From Candidatus Woesearchaeota archaeon (lineage in GTDB: Archaea; Nanobdellota; Nanobdellia; SCGC-AAA011-G17; JAGVZY01): a DNA stretch of 41,309 nucleotides. The notes below the pieces were generated by a model. The model saw only the letters and a list, made by a program, of their open reading frames with translations. It was not told the origin of the DNA and ran no database searches. The stretch is from NCBI GenBank assembly GCA_018302225.1, contig JAGVZY010000004.1, forward strand, positions 1 through 41,309. Direction: 5' to 3'. The position numbers and the translations under genes are program-made. Below are positions 23,565 through 31,271 of the stretch, one piece after another; positions within the stretch are counted from its first letter, which is position 1; the number at the start of each line of letters is the position of its first letter.

Positions 23565-24500
23565 ATGAACATTAAATATATAAATTATATACTTGTAATT
23601 TTGCTTTCAGGACTTTTAGTAGTCTCAGGAGCAGATTGTAGTAGTAAAAAGAAAGTAGACACCTCTGCAACATTTATTGGTGGAAATCAAGGCTTAGAAT
23701 TAAGTTTTGTTCAAGATATGCCTCCCGAAACAAATAATTATCAAAATGAACAATTTCCAATAAGCGTTCTTCTTAAAAATAAAGGAGAATATCCCGTAAA
23801 AAAAGATACAGTTGTAGTAAAAATAATTAAAACTTTTACAGATAAAAATTTCAAACTTACAAAACCAAAATCTTCAACTATTCATGATTTACTTCCAGCA
23901 TCAAAAGGATTAAATAATGAAATAGATTATGATGATGCAATAGTGGATTTAGGTTATGCAACTTATACTGCACAAACAATGTCACCAGATTACAAACCCG
24001 ATCTTTCAGTTGAAGCCTGTTATCCTTATAAAACAATGTTTAAATTAGACAAATTCTGTATACCTTCAACAAGCAGGGCTACAGAAGATCAAACATGTTT
24101 AATTGATCAAACAAAGAATCTTGTTACAGCAAACTCCAATTCAGGAGCACCAGTTCAAATAACTTCAATAAGACAAGAAATAGTACAAAATGCAGTTAGA
24201 ATTACTTTAGAAATTTCTAAACTTGGAGATGGAAAAGTTATAGAATGTGTTGAAAATCCAGAATCTAAAGATAAAAATAAAATAACTGTTCACATAAACT
24301 CTCCAACAGATATTAATTGTGGATTTACAGAAGGTTCAGGTAATTCTGGAATAGTTATACTAAAGAGCGATAATACTGCAAAATTAATCTGTGAAAAAGC
24401 AGCAGTCTCAGGAAAAGCTTATAATATAAACTTTGAAGCTTCCTTAGATTATAGCTTTACACAAGAAGTATCAAAACAAGTCATAATTAAAAAGACTTGA
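23565..24500 (+). CDS. Putative lipoprotein B of surface cluster
   Basis: A 311-residue exported protein starting behind a perfect AGGAGGAGAT ribosome site. The signal sequence ends at the lipobox-like VVSGADC (Cys25). The body repeats the layout of lipoprotein A: LELSFVQDMPPETNNYQNEQ, then VLLKNKGEYPVKKD, and a C-terminal half with paired cysteines and GAPVQITSIRQEI, which corresponds to GGPIQIVSIKEDI in A. The two are tandem duplicates that have diverged strongly. Substrate or partner is unknown. Confidence 0.75.
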   Translation: MNIKYINYILVILLSGLLVVSGADCSSKKKVDTSATFIGGNQGLELSFVQDMPPETNNYQNEQFPISVLLKNKGEYPVKKDTVVVKIIKTFTDKNFKLTKPKSSTIHDLLPASKGLNNEIDYDDAIVDLGYATYTAQTMSPDYKPDLSVEACYPYKTMFKLDKFCIPSTSRATEDQTCLIDQTKNLVTANSNSGAPVQITSIRQEIVQNAVRITLEISKLGDGKVIECVENPESKDKNKITVHINSPTDINCGFTEGSGNSGIVILKSDNTAKLICEKAAVSGKAYNINFEASLDYSFTQEVSKQVIIKKT

Positions 24501-24524
24501 TTTTGATTTTTTTTATTTTTTAAA

Positions 24525-25832
24525 ATGTTTTTCATAGATTTACATATACATTCTAGGTATAGTAGAGCTTGTAGCAAAGATATTTCTATAAAAAATTTAA
24601 GTAAATATGCAAAAATCAAAGGTTTAAATCTTTTGGGTACAGGAGATTTTACTCATCCAGAATGGACAAAAGAATTAAAACAAGAATTAGTTCCTGCAGA
24701 AGACTCTGGATTAGATACTAGCTTTGGAAAAGGAATTTATTTATCAAGAGATAAATTTCCATTTATATTTCAAACAGAAATTTCTCTAATTTATACTCAA
24801 GATGGAAAAGGAAGAAGGATTCATAATGTCATTATTGCACCAGATTTTGAAACTGCACTACAAATTACAGATGAATTAAAAAAACGTGGACGTGTAGATT
24901 ATGATGGTCGCCCAATTTTCAAAATATCCTGTCCAGATTTTGTAGAAATGCTAAGAAAAATTTCTCCAGATATAGAAGTTATTCCAGCACATATTTGGAC
25001 ACCTTATTTTTCTTTATTTGGAGAATATAATCAATTCTCAAAGGTAGAAGATTGTTATAAAGATCAAACAAAGCATATTCACTCTCTAGAAACTGGAATG
25101 TCTTCAGATCCTGCAATGAACTATAGATTGAGCCAATTAGATAAATATAATTTAGTTAGCTTTTCAGATATACATAGTTTTTGGCCATGGAGAATAGGCA
25201 GAGAAGCCACAATACTAAATCTCAACAAAGAAATCTCTTATAAATCAATATTAACTGCTTTAAGAACTGGAGAGAACATAATAGGAACTATAGAAACAAA
25301 CCCTAATTACGGTATTTATCATTATACTGGACATAGAAATTGTAATGTTTGCGTTGATCCAGTTGAATCTAAAAAATTAAATCAAATCTGTCCAAAGTGT
25401 CATCAAAAAATGACAATAGGAGTTCTAGAAAGAGTAGAACAATTAGCAGACAGAGCGCCAGGATTTAAACCAAAAACTGTAAAACCTTTTTATAATATGA
25501 TTCCTCTTTCAGAAATAATTTCTGGAATTTATGACACTGGCTTAGCAACTAGAAAATGTTGGGATATTTATAATCTACTGATTGAGAAATTTGATAATGA
25601 GTTTAATATTCTTTTAAATGTCTCAGAAGAAGAACTCGCAAAAGTATGTGACCCAAAATTAGTAGAATCTATTATTAATGTAAGGCACGGAAAAGTAAAT
25701 GTTAAACCTGGTTATGATGGCTTATATGGAATTCCAATCTTTGGAGATAAAGAAATTATTCAGAAACCTCTTAATATAAAATCAAAAACAATTCCTAAAC
25801 TTAAAGAACAAAAATCTTTATCTGAATTTTAA
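24525..25832 (+). CDS. Endonuclease Q-like PHP-domain repair nuclease
   Basis: EndoQ cleaves DNA 5' of deaminated bases (uracil, hypoxanthine) and abasic sites. The 435-residue protein has the N-terminal PHP metal motif DLHIHSRYS at residues 5-13, further metal ligands in GTGDFTHPEW and SFSDIHSFWP, and the four-cysteine zinc site CNVC (273-276) and CPKC (289-292), followed by a helix-hairpin-helix-like C-terminal region. The last residues, QKSLSEF (429-435), fit a PCNA-interacting peptide (QxxLxxF) placed at the very end. Family known from Thermococcales, some methanogens and Bacillus. It converges with the PAC2 gene with a 4-base overlap. Confidence 0.88.
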   Translation: MFFIDLHIHSRYSRACSKDISIKNLSKYAKIKGLNLLGTGDFTHPEWTKELKQELVPAEDSGLDTSFGKGIYLSRDKFPFIFQTEISLIYTQDGKGRRIHNVIIAPDFETALQITDELKKRGRVDYDGRPIFKISCPDFVEMLRKISPDIEVIPAHIWTPYFSLFGEYNQFSKVEDCYKDQTKHIHSLETGMSSDPAMNYRLSQLDKYNLVSFSDIHSFWPWRIGREATILNLNKEISYKSILTALRTGENIIGTIETNPNYGIYHYTGHRNCNVCVDPVESKKLNQICPKCHQKMTIGVLERVEQLADRAPGFKPKTVKPFYNMIPLSEIISGIYDTGLATRKCWDIYNLLIEKFDNEFNILLNVSEEELAKVCDPKLVESIINVRHGKVNVKPGYDGLYGIPIFGDKEIIQKPLNIKSKTIPKLKEQKSLSEF

Positions 25833-26632
25833 CCAATATATTTATTTGTGTGTTGTGTGAACTTTTCTTCTGCAATTAATTTTTTTGGTTGAGTCTTATC
25901 AATTTTTTCAACTTTTTCTTCATCTTTTTCAGGTTTATACAAGCTATCAATTTCTTTTTCCATTTTCTTAATTTCTTTTTCCATTTTCTTAAGATTAAGT
26001 TTCAGTTTTAATGTGCTGTCTAAACCTTTTAAAATTTCTTGGGCCCCATTTATTCCTAAATAAGTTGGATGTCCAAAAGTTTCAGATAAAAATGAAATTG
26101 CTGGTATATTCCTTTTTTTACTTAAGCCTATTAATAAGCCAGAAACACCCATTATTGGTCCTACAACATTATGTATTTTATCATTAAACTTAGAATATTT
26201 AGAAGTATATCTTTTAATTATTTCTTTGTCATTACCTGTACAATAAACTTTAGGATTTTGAGGAATATCATTTAAACCAATTCCACCTGTAGTTATAATC
26301 TCTTTCACACCTAATTGTTCAAACAAATCAAGGACCTTAGTGCAAAACTCATAACATGCTTGTTCGTTTGAAGGCTGAACATCTCCAGTCAAAAATAAAA
26401 TATTTCCTTTTCTAAAAATTTCAATCTTAGGAAGCTCAACAAGGTTTTCTTCATTTATAAAAACTGAATGAGGAAAGCTATCAGAATAAATTTCATAAGC
26501 TTTTTCAGCTTTTAATTCATCAATCATAAAATCTAAAGCAATTTTACCCACATTACCCATTCCAGGCAAACCTTCAATAACTATTGGATTCTCTAATTTT
26601 CCAAAATCCTTTATTTGTTTTATTTCAAACAT
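25829..26632 (-). CDS. PAC2-family proteasome assembly chaperone homologue
   Basis: A 267-residue PAC2-domain protein, the archaeal group related to eukaryotic proteasome assembly chaperones; the exact archaeal function is not settled. The domain starts with NPIVIEGLPGMGNVGKIA and includes ITTGGIGLNDIP and FGHPTYLGINGAQEIL. After about residue 205 there is a lysine/glutamate coiled coil (KMEKEIKKMEKEIDSL) and a charged tail. Start ATG 26632 (MFEIKQIK) overlaps the Nop10 stop by 8 bases. An alternative ATG 26668 would overlap by 44 bases and add 12 residues; it has an upstream GAGG, but that lies in Nop10 coding codons. Confidence 0.85.
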   Translation of the reverse strand: MFEIKQIKDFGKLENPIVIEGLPGMGNVGKIALDFMIDELKAEKAYEIYSDSFPHSVFINEENLVELPKIEIFRKGNILFLTGDVQPSNEQACYEFCTKVLDLFEQLGVKEIITTGGIGLNDIPQNPKVYCTGNDKEIIKRYTSKYSKFNDKIHNVVGPIMGVSGLLIGLSKKRNIPAISFLSETFGHPTYLGINGAQEILKGLDSTLKLKLNLKKMEKEIKKMEKEIDSLYKPEKDEEKVEKIDKTQPKKLIAEEKFTQHTNKYIG

Positions 26633-26774
26633 TTTTTGCCTGTTTATACTTTCTTCTGTATTCTCCATATTTATCCTCTGGAGAGTATTTTGGAGGTAAG
26701 GGTCTTATTGTTTCTGACTTGCATTTAGGACATTTAGTCTCAAGCGTATAAACTTTACATTTAGTACACTTCAT
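26625..26774 (-). CDS. nop10: Nop10, H/ACA RNP protein
   Basis: A 49-residue protein. The zinc ribbon has CTKC and CPKC (residues 3-6 and 18-21), followed by PLPPKYSPEDKYGEYRR, the family's conserved linker and helix. Nop10 bridges the pseudouridine synthase Cbf5 and L7Ae on guide RNAs. It is embedded in the conserved run aIF2-alpha, Nop10, PAC2. A longer frame is open upstream, but the family starts at MKCTKC, so ATG 26774 was chosen (ATG 26786 is a close alternative). Confidence 0.92.
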   Translation of the reverse strand: MKCTKCKVYTLETKCPKCKSETIRPLPPKYSPEDKYGEYRRKYKQAKNV

Positions 26775-26793
26775 TATATGGGTCATATGAATA

Positions 26794-27576
26794 TTAAATC
26801 TTTTTAATAGAGCAAATATCGCCTTTCTCAGGTTTAAATGATTGTTCAAGAGCTTTTGAAAACTCTTCAAGTATTTTTTCTCCAGCCTTGTAATCCTTTG
26901 TAGTAATATTTACAATATATCTTGGAGCACCAACATAATTTATTTCAATTTCCTTTGTAAATTTGGATTTTGCAGATATAATTGCTTTTTTAATATGTTC
27001 TATCCCATCTGCTCTATAGGTTTGCAAATCTGCTTCTGCTCTAATATTTACTTCAGGTATTTTTATTTTATCTTTTAAAATTTTTAATAACTCAGTTTCA
27101 ACTTCTTTTTTCAATTTAGCTTCTTTTATAAGATTATTATCTTCGGCAATTTTTTGAAAGAAAACATTTAGATATTCAAATTTGCCTTGTAAATTTTTCA
27201 AAGTACTTTCATAAATTTCTAAAGGTTGAAGACTAAACTTTTTAGCAATAATTTCAATTATTTTATAGGCTTTTTCTTCATTTTTAAGAAGTTTTGTTTT
27301 TTCTATTTTTTGACTTAAATTAACTCTTCTTAACGATAAATCTATTTGCTTCTTTATTTGATCTACTTTTAAAACCTTACATACTATCCTTTTACCTTCA
27401 ACAATATAATCTCTTAAGTTTCTTATTCTTCCAGGAGCTATCTCAGAAATATGAATCATACCTTCAAGGTTTTCATACTCATCAATTGTAACAAAAACAG
27501 AATGAAATAATATCTTTGTAACTGTGCACATTACAATTTCCGATTCTTCAGGTAGACCTTTCTTCTTATAGAACAT
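26794..27576 (-). CDS. eif2a: Translation initiation factor 2 subunit alpha (aIF2-alpha)
   Basis: A 260-residue alpha subunit of the aIF2 heterotrimer that delivers initiator tRNA. The N-terminal S1 domain is clear (EIVMCTVTKILFHSVFVTIDEY, with EGMIHISEIAPGRIRNLRDY), followed by the helical domain and the C-terminal alpha/beta domain (IEHIKKAI, EINYVGAPRYIV). The serine loop phosphorylated in eukaryotes is replaced by APGRIRN. Gene order S27e, aIF2-alpha, Nop10 is the common archaeal one. Its 3' end lies 19 bases before the Nop10 start. Confidence 0.95.
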   Translation of the reverse strand: MFYKKKGLPEESEIVMCTVTKILFHSVFVTIDEYENLEGMIHISEIAPGRIRNLRDYIVEGKRIVCKVLKVDQIKKQIDLSLRRVNLSQKIEKTKLLKNEEKAYKIIEIIAKKFSLQPLEIYESTLKNLQGKFEYLNVFFQKIAEDNNLIKEAKLKKEVETELLKILKDKIKIPEVNIRAEADLQTYRADGIEHIKKAIISAKSKFTKEIEINYVGAPRYIVNITTKDYKAGEKILEEFSKALEQSFKPEKGDICSIKKI

Positions 27577-27609
27577 CTTTTCTTAATATCCTTCCTATAT
27601 ACAAAATAA

Positions 27610-27795
27610 TTATCCTAAAACTTCAATGATTCTTGCTTTAATCTTACTTTTTCCACCACTTGGCTCAGCCAAAGGCTTATTACAAATTAAACATTTGATT
27701 AATGAAGATGTTTTTCCAAAAATTATTTGTTCATTTTTACATGCACATCTAACTTTTATAAACTTTGAATCAGGTTCTAATTTTCTTTTTCGCAT
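27610..27795 (-). CDS. rps27e: 30S ribosomal protein S27e
   Basis: A 61-residue zinc-ribbon ribosomal protein. The pattern CACKNEQIIFG then CLICNKPLAEPSGGKSKI is the S27e signature, with the first pair written as C-A-C instead of the usual CxxC, so one zinc ligand may be shifted. It starts one base after the L44e stop. It is part of the conserved ribosomal and initiation-factor block. Confidence 0.93.
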   Translation of the reverse strand: MRKRKLEPDSKFIKVRCACKNEQIIFGKTSSLIKCLICNKPLAEPSGGKSKIKARIIEVLG

Positions 27796-27796
27796 T

Positions 27797-28114
27797 TTAG
27801 ATTATCTCCAATTTTTTAGCTCTCTTTCCTTTTGCTTGTGGAACAGATTTTTTACATTCTTTACAAGTATATTTAATATTAATTTTTTTAGAAGCCTTTA
27901 CACCCGTTCTTTTCCAAGCTGAAATAGCTTTTCTAGAATATCTTCCTAAATTTCCTTTACCTTTTGATCTTCCTCTTATATTAGCTCTGATTTTAGAGCC
28001 ATGAGTAAGATGGTGTGTAGCATTAAGTCCTCTATTTTTTATCTGACTAACAGTTTGTTCAGTTTGCTTTTTACAAAACTTACAATATCTTTTTATTATT
28101 TTTTTTAATTTCAT
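27797..28114 (-). CDS. rpl44e: 50S ribosomal protein L44e
   Basis: A 105-residue large-subunit protein that sits near the E site. It has the two zinc pairs CKFCKKQT at the N-terminus and CKECKKSVPQAKGKRAKK at the C-terminus, joined by a basic middle (RGRSKGKGNLGRYSRK). It begins 4 bases after the GINS stop, so it is co-transcribed with it. Confidence 0.95.
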   Translation of the reverse strand: MKLKKIIKRYCKFCKKQTEQTVSQIKNRGLNATHHLTHGSKIRANIRGRSKGKGNLGRYSRKAISAWKRTGVKASKKINIKYTCKECKKSVPQAKGKRAKKLEII

Positions 28115-28118
28115 AGTT

Positions 28119-28742
28119 TTATCCTAAAGTATTAAACATTTCTTCTACTTTGTTTCTTTTGATTAATACCTCTTTTATTTCTTGAGGTATTGATATTATA
28201 TCTTCAGCCTCAAATGGGCCATAAATCCTTTCATCTGGACCTACAAACATAGGTATAGCACTAGTAACCTTTAAAAGGCTTTTCGTTTTCACATTATCAG
28301 AGACCCTTTTTAATTCTTTCGGTTGACTAGGCATAACCCCTTCTAATAGATTGAGCATAAATCCACGTTGATATTCGCATAAATTCTTATAAAATGACTC
28401 AATAAATATCTTTTCTTCATCAAGTAAATTCTTAAAATTAAGCTGTCCGCCAGATCTAGCAGTCATTATTGCACTGTCAATAATCTTTCTTTCACGTCTT
28501 TCAAAGAGTTCTTTTATCATCTTTTTAATATTTAAGAATTCTTTTTTTACTCTATCTACTTCACCAGAGAATATACTCCTTTTCTTTTCTTGGGTTTCTA
28601 TTATTCCTGCTTTGTCATTAAGGTAATTGACTACTTTTTTTATAAAATCCTTTGGAAGTTCCTGGATTTCTTCTTTAAACTTCTCTCTTCTTAAAATTTC
28701 ATACAAACTCTCATAAGTGATTATAATACTTTCTTCTTCCAT
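28119..28742 (-). CDS. GINS complex subunit (Gins15/Gins51-like)
   Basis: A 207-residue GINS subunit that helps activate the MCM helicase at replication forks. It has an N-terminal helical A domain (ITYESLYEILRREKF, with RERKIIDSAIMTAR) and a small C-terminal B domain (VTSAIPMFVGPDERIYGPF, then EDIISIPQEIKEVLIKRNKVEEM). The A-then-B order is the Gins51 type. No Gins23 is in the window. A TATA at about 28765-28772 on the minus strand is its promoter, heading the ribosomal block. Confidence 0.88.
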   Translation of the reverse strand: MEEESIIITYESLYEILRREKFKEEIQELPKDFIKKVVNYLNDKAGIIETQEKKRSIFSGEVDRVKKEFLNIKKMIKELFERRERKIIDSAIMTARSGGQLNFKNLLDEEKIFIESFYKNLCEYQRGFMLNLLEGVMPSQPKELKRVSDNVKTKSLLKVTSAIPMFVGPDERIYGPFEAEDIISIPQEIKEVLIKRNKVEEMFNTLG

Positions 28743-28787
28743 GCATTTAGAATCTTTAAAAAATATTATAAATCTATTGTTTAATTT

Positions 28788-29864
28788 TTAAATACTATTT
28801 AAAAGTTTCATGAGGCTCTTTCCTTCAATCTTTAAACTGCCTTTTTTAACTTCAGCTTCACAGAATTTTTTGATATTTTGGCCTTTTATATCTCTACCTG
28901 TAATCAAGATTGGAACAGGATTATTAGAATGTCTTTTTAACAAACAAGGTGTAGCATGATCTGCGGTTATGCATAGTTTAACTTTGTTTAATAAATCTTG
29001 ATTGCATAAAAGTTTTAGCATTTTATCAATATTTTCTATTGCCTTAATTTTGCCTTTATAATCTCCCCTATGTCCATAAGTATCTGGGCCTTTGATTTGA
29101 ACATAAATTGATTTTTTAGAATTTATTACCTCTTTAATTTTATTTTTAGTTTTTTTAATCACTTTCATTTTAAATAACTTTGCAAGTCCTATTTCAACAG
29201 GCATCTCTCCAATCATATTCCAATCTAATTTTTTTGTTTTAGTCTTTCTTATCTTTCCTGCCCCTCTTAACAATAATGTCTTTCCATTTATAATTTCAAA
29301 GTTTTCAATAAAATTATTTATTCTTTCAGAAGTTAATTTATCTCCAAAGCATTTCAATTTATTATTTCCATCAATTGCAACAGAATAGTTTTTTATTTTT
29401 TTATATCCTGGATGTGTATTTGTGACATTTTCAGAAGCATTTTTTATTTCTAATATTCCTCTATAATCTACTGTTTTGTAAACTTTTATAGTCTGAGAAA
29501 TTTTATTAACCCTCCCTATATCTTTGTCAGATAGAATTATGCGTTTATTTGTAATCTTATTTTTAGAAAATTCAGCAAAATTAACTCGCATATAAATACA
29601 ATCTTTTTTAATTTTAATTCCGGTACCCAAGGCCTCAATAACTCCTCTCCCAAGATAGTCTTTTTTATCTCCACCCAAAATTAAAAATTGAGATAAATCA
29701 GATTCAGGTGCAATACCTTTAACAGGCCACATCAAACCATATAGACTCTTTCGAGCAAGATAATCCAAATTAGGGGTTTTAGCAACTTCTAATGGAGTTT
29801 TATTTCCTAATTCCTTTAGAGGTAAATCTGCCAAGCCATCAAGAATTATTATTATCTTCTTCAA
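28788..29864 (-). CDS. apgM: 2,3-bisphosphoglycerate-independent phosphoglycerate mutase (archaeal type)
   Basis: A 358-residue member of the alkaline-phosphatase superfamily that interconverts 3- and 2-phosphoglycerate. Metal and catalytic elements are IIIILDGLADLP at the N-terminus, APESD with the presumed nucleophile serine, IKGPDTYGHRGD, and ITADHATPC at the C-terminus. Flanking PxSD, the usual TAH is LSQ here, so the active-site loop differs from well-studied members. TTG 29864 is chosen as start: GAGGTG at 29870-29875 lies 5 bases upstream and the protein then opens MKKIIII; the GTG at 29870 overlaps that site. Confidence 0.88.
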   Translation of the reverse strand: MKKIIIILDGLADLPLKELGNKTPLEVAKTPNLDYLARKSLYGLMWPVKGIAPESDLSQFLILGGDKKDYLGRGVIEALGTGIKIKKDCIYMRVNFAEFSKNKITNKRIILSDKDIGRVNKISQTIKVYKTVDYRGILEIKNASENVTNTHPGYKKIKNYSVAIDGNNKLKCFGDKLTSERINNFIENFEIINGKTLLLRGAGKIRKTKTKKLDWNMIGEMPVEIGLAKLFKMKVIKKTKNKIKEVINSKKSIYVQIKGPDTYGHRGDYKGKIKAIENIDKMLKLLCNQDLLNKVKLCITADHATPCLLKRHSNNPVPILITGRDIKGQNIKKFCEAEVKKGSLKIEGKSLMKLLNSI

Positions 29865-29949
29865 TATCACACCTCTATTTTGTATATTCTAATATAACTT
29901 ATAATAGTTACGAAATGCTTATAACTCTTTAGGACTTATAAACTTTCTT

Positions 29950-30846
29950 ATGCAACTAAAGTATAAGAATCAAGATTTTTTTGTTAAAGAAATTTTAGAT
30001 ATTAATAAATTCTTAGAAAAAGATGAAAAAGGTTGTTGTTATCATTATTTTATCTTAAAAAAAGATGGCTGGAATACTTTTGATATTTTAAGAAAACTTG
30101 CAGATATTCTAGATATTAACTTAAAAGACTTTGGATATGCAGGTAATAAAGACAAAGATGCAGTAACAGAACAATATATTTCAATAAGAACTTTTTCAAA
30201 TCCAGAACAGAAATTAAAATCAATAAAACTCAAAGATGTTAGTTTTGAATATCTTGGTAAAGGTAAAAAACCTATTTCTTTAGGAGACTTAGAAGGAAAC
30301 TTCTTTGATATTGTAGTTAGAAATCTAAAAAAGAAATATGAAGAAATTAAAAGTTTTAAAAATTATTATGGAGATCAAAGATTTGGAATGGATAAGAACA
30401 ATATTATTATTGGTCGAGCTTTATTAAAAAAAGATTATAAAACTGTAACAGAACTATTAAAACTTAAACCTAAATACACAGACTATATTGCTGCTTTAAA
30501 TGAATATGATAAAAGAGAGTTAAAATTCTATGTCTCTGCATTTCAATCTTATCTTTGGAATAGATTAGATAAACCCTTAGATGTAATTGGATTTGATTAC
30601 GAAGGTGAAGAATACAATAATTTACTTGCTGGAGAAGGTTTAACAAAGAAAGATTTTATATTCAAAGAGCTTCCATTTTTAAGTGCAGATTCTTCAAAAA
30701 GAGTATATCAACAAGAAGTACAAATAGAAACTGTAAACTTTGCAGAAGACGAATTCTTTCCAAAATCATGGAAGCAAGAGATTAGATTCTTTTTACCTAA
30801 GGGATGTTATGCAACAGTTTTAGTAGAACAAATGTTTAAAGATTAG
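29950..30846 (+). CDS. truD: TruD family tRNA pseudouridine synthase
   Basis: A 298-residue pseudouridine synthase, typically for U13 of tRNA. The catalytic aspartate is in GYAGNKDKDAVTEQYISI (Asp68), and the second family motif is NYYGDQRFGMDKNNI. ELKFYVSAFQSYLWN follows. It is shorter than E. coli TruD (about 350) because the inserted domain between the core motifs is reduced. It is divergent from the mutase gene, with a TATA-like CTTATAA near 29918 about 28 bases before the ATG. Confidence 0.92.
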   Translation: MQLKYKNQDFFVKEILDINKFLEKDEKGCCYHYFILKKDGWNTFDILRKLADILDINLKDFGYAGNKDKDAVTEQYISIRTFSNPEQKLKSIKLKDVSFEYLGKGKKPISLGDLEGNFFDIVVRNLKKKYEEIKSFKNYYGDQRFGMDKNNIIIGRALLKKDYKTVTELLKLKPKYTDYIAALNEYDKRELKFYVSAFQSYLWNRLDKPLDVIGFDYEGEEYNNLLAGEGLTKKDFIFKELPFLSADSSKRVYQQEVQIETVNFAEDEFFPKSWKQEIRFFLPKGCYATVLVEQMFKD

Positions 30847-30864
30847 ATTCTGGGCTCAGAAACC

Positions 30865-30934
30865 TTTATATACAACCTTTCTTTAATCTAAATAAGTAAT
30901 TATATAAGTACTAAAATAAGTAAAAAAGTAAGTA
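30865..30934 (+). promoter_or_regulatory. Promoter and repeated AAGTA elements of the surface-glycosylation operon
   Basis: TTTATATA (30865-30872) predicts a start near 30896. AAGTA occurs at 30894, 30906, 30918, 30926 and 30930, the first three exactly 12 bases apart (all in TAAGTA). Located in the leader of an AbrB-like regulator gene, they could be an autoregulatory operator. This is inference from pattern and position. Confidence 0.45.
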
Positions 30935-30938
30935 AAAA

Positions 30939-31271
30939 ATGCAGGCAAAATCCATAGAAAGGGGTATTTACAAACGTGGAAATAGTTTAGAAACCACTCT
31001 ACCTAAGCCTTTAATACTTCATTTTAACCTTGATGACAATTTCTGTGCTGTCTTTAAAGTAATAAACTCTAATCGCACACTAATCCTTTTTGAAGATTAT
31101 TTGAAAACAAATTCAACAAGAGAAATTAGAAGAAGAGTTTACAATCGTTCTGGAAGTTATGAAGTAACAATTCCAAAAGAACTTCTTTTCACATTAGATG
31201 AAAACAAACCAAAAAAAGCAATTTTCGAATTTGAAAATAATCAATGGTATTTAAAATTAAAAAATGAATAA
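30939..31271 (+). CDS. AbrB/SpoVT-like DNA-binding protein with two repeats
   Basis: A 110-residue probable transcription regulator. It contains two copies of the swapped-hairpin pattern: RGIYKRGNSLETTLPKPLIL (about residues 8-27) and RRVYNRSGSYEVTIPKELLF (about 66-85), each followed by a hydrophobic strand pair (CAVFKVINSNRTLILFE, AIFEFENNQWYLKL). MazE/AbrB proteins usually have one such unit and dimerise; a tandem copy could make the two-fold unit within one chain. The stop overlaps the start of the 1030-residue surface protein by 8 bases, so the regulator heads the operon. Confidence 0.82.
   Translation: MQAKSIERGIYKRGNSLETTLPKPLILHFNLDDNFCAVFKVINSNRTLILFEDYLKTNSTREIRRRVYNRSGSYEVTIPKELLFTLDENKPKKAIFEFENNQWYLKLKNE

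Noticed and set aside
25917-26000. Direct repeat of a T-rich sequence (tttttccattttctta) in the PAC2 gene
   Set aside because: It encodes the repeated coiled-coil KKMEKEI in the protein and is not an independent DNA element.
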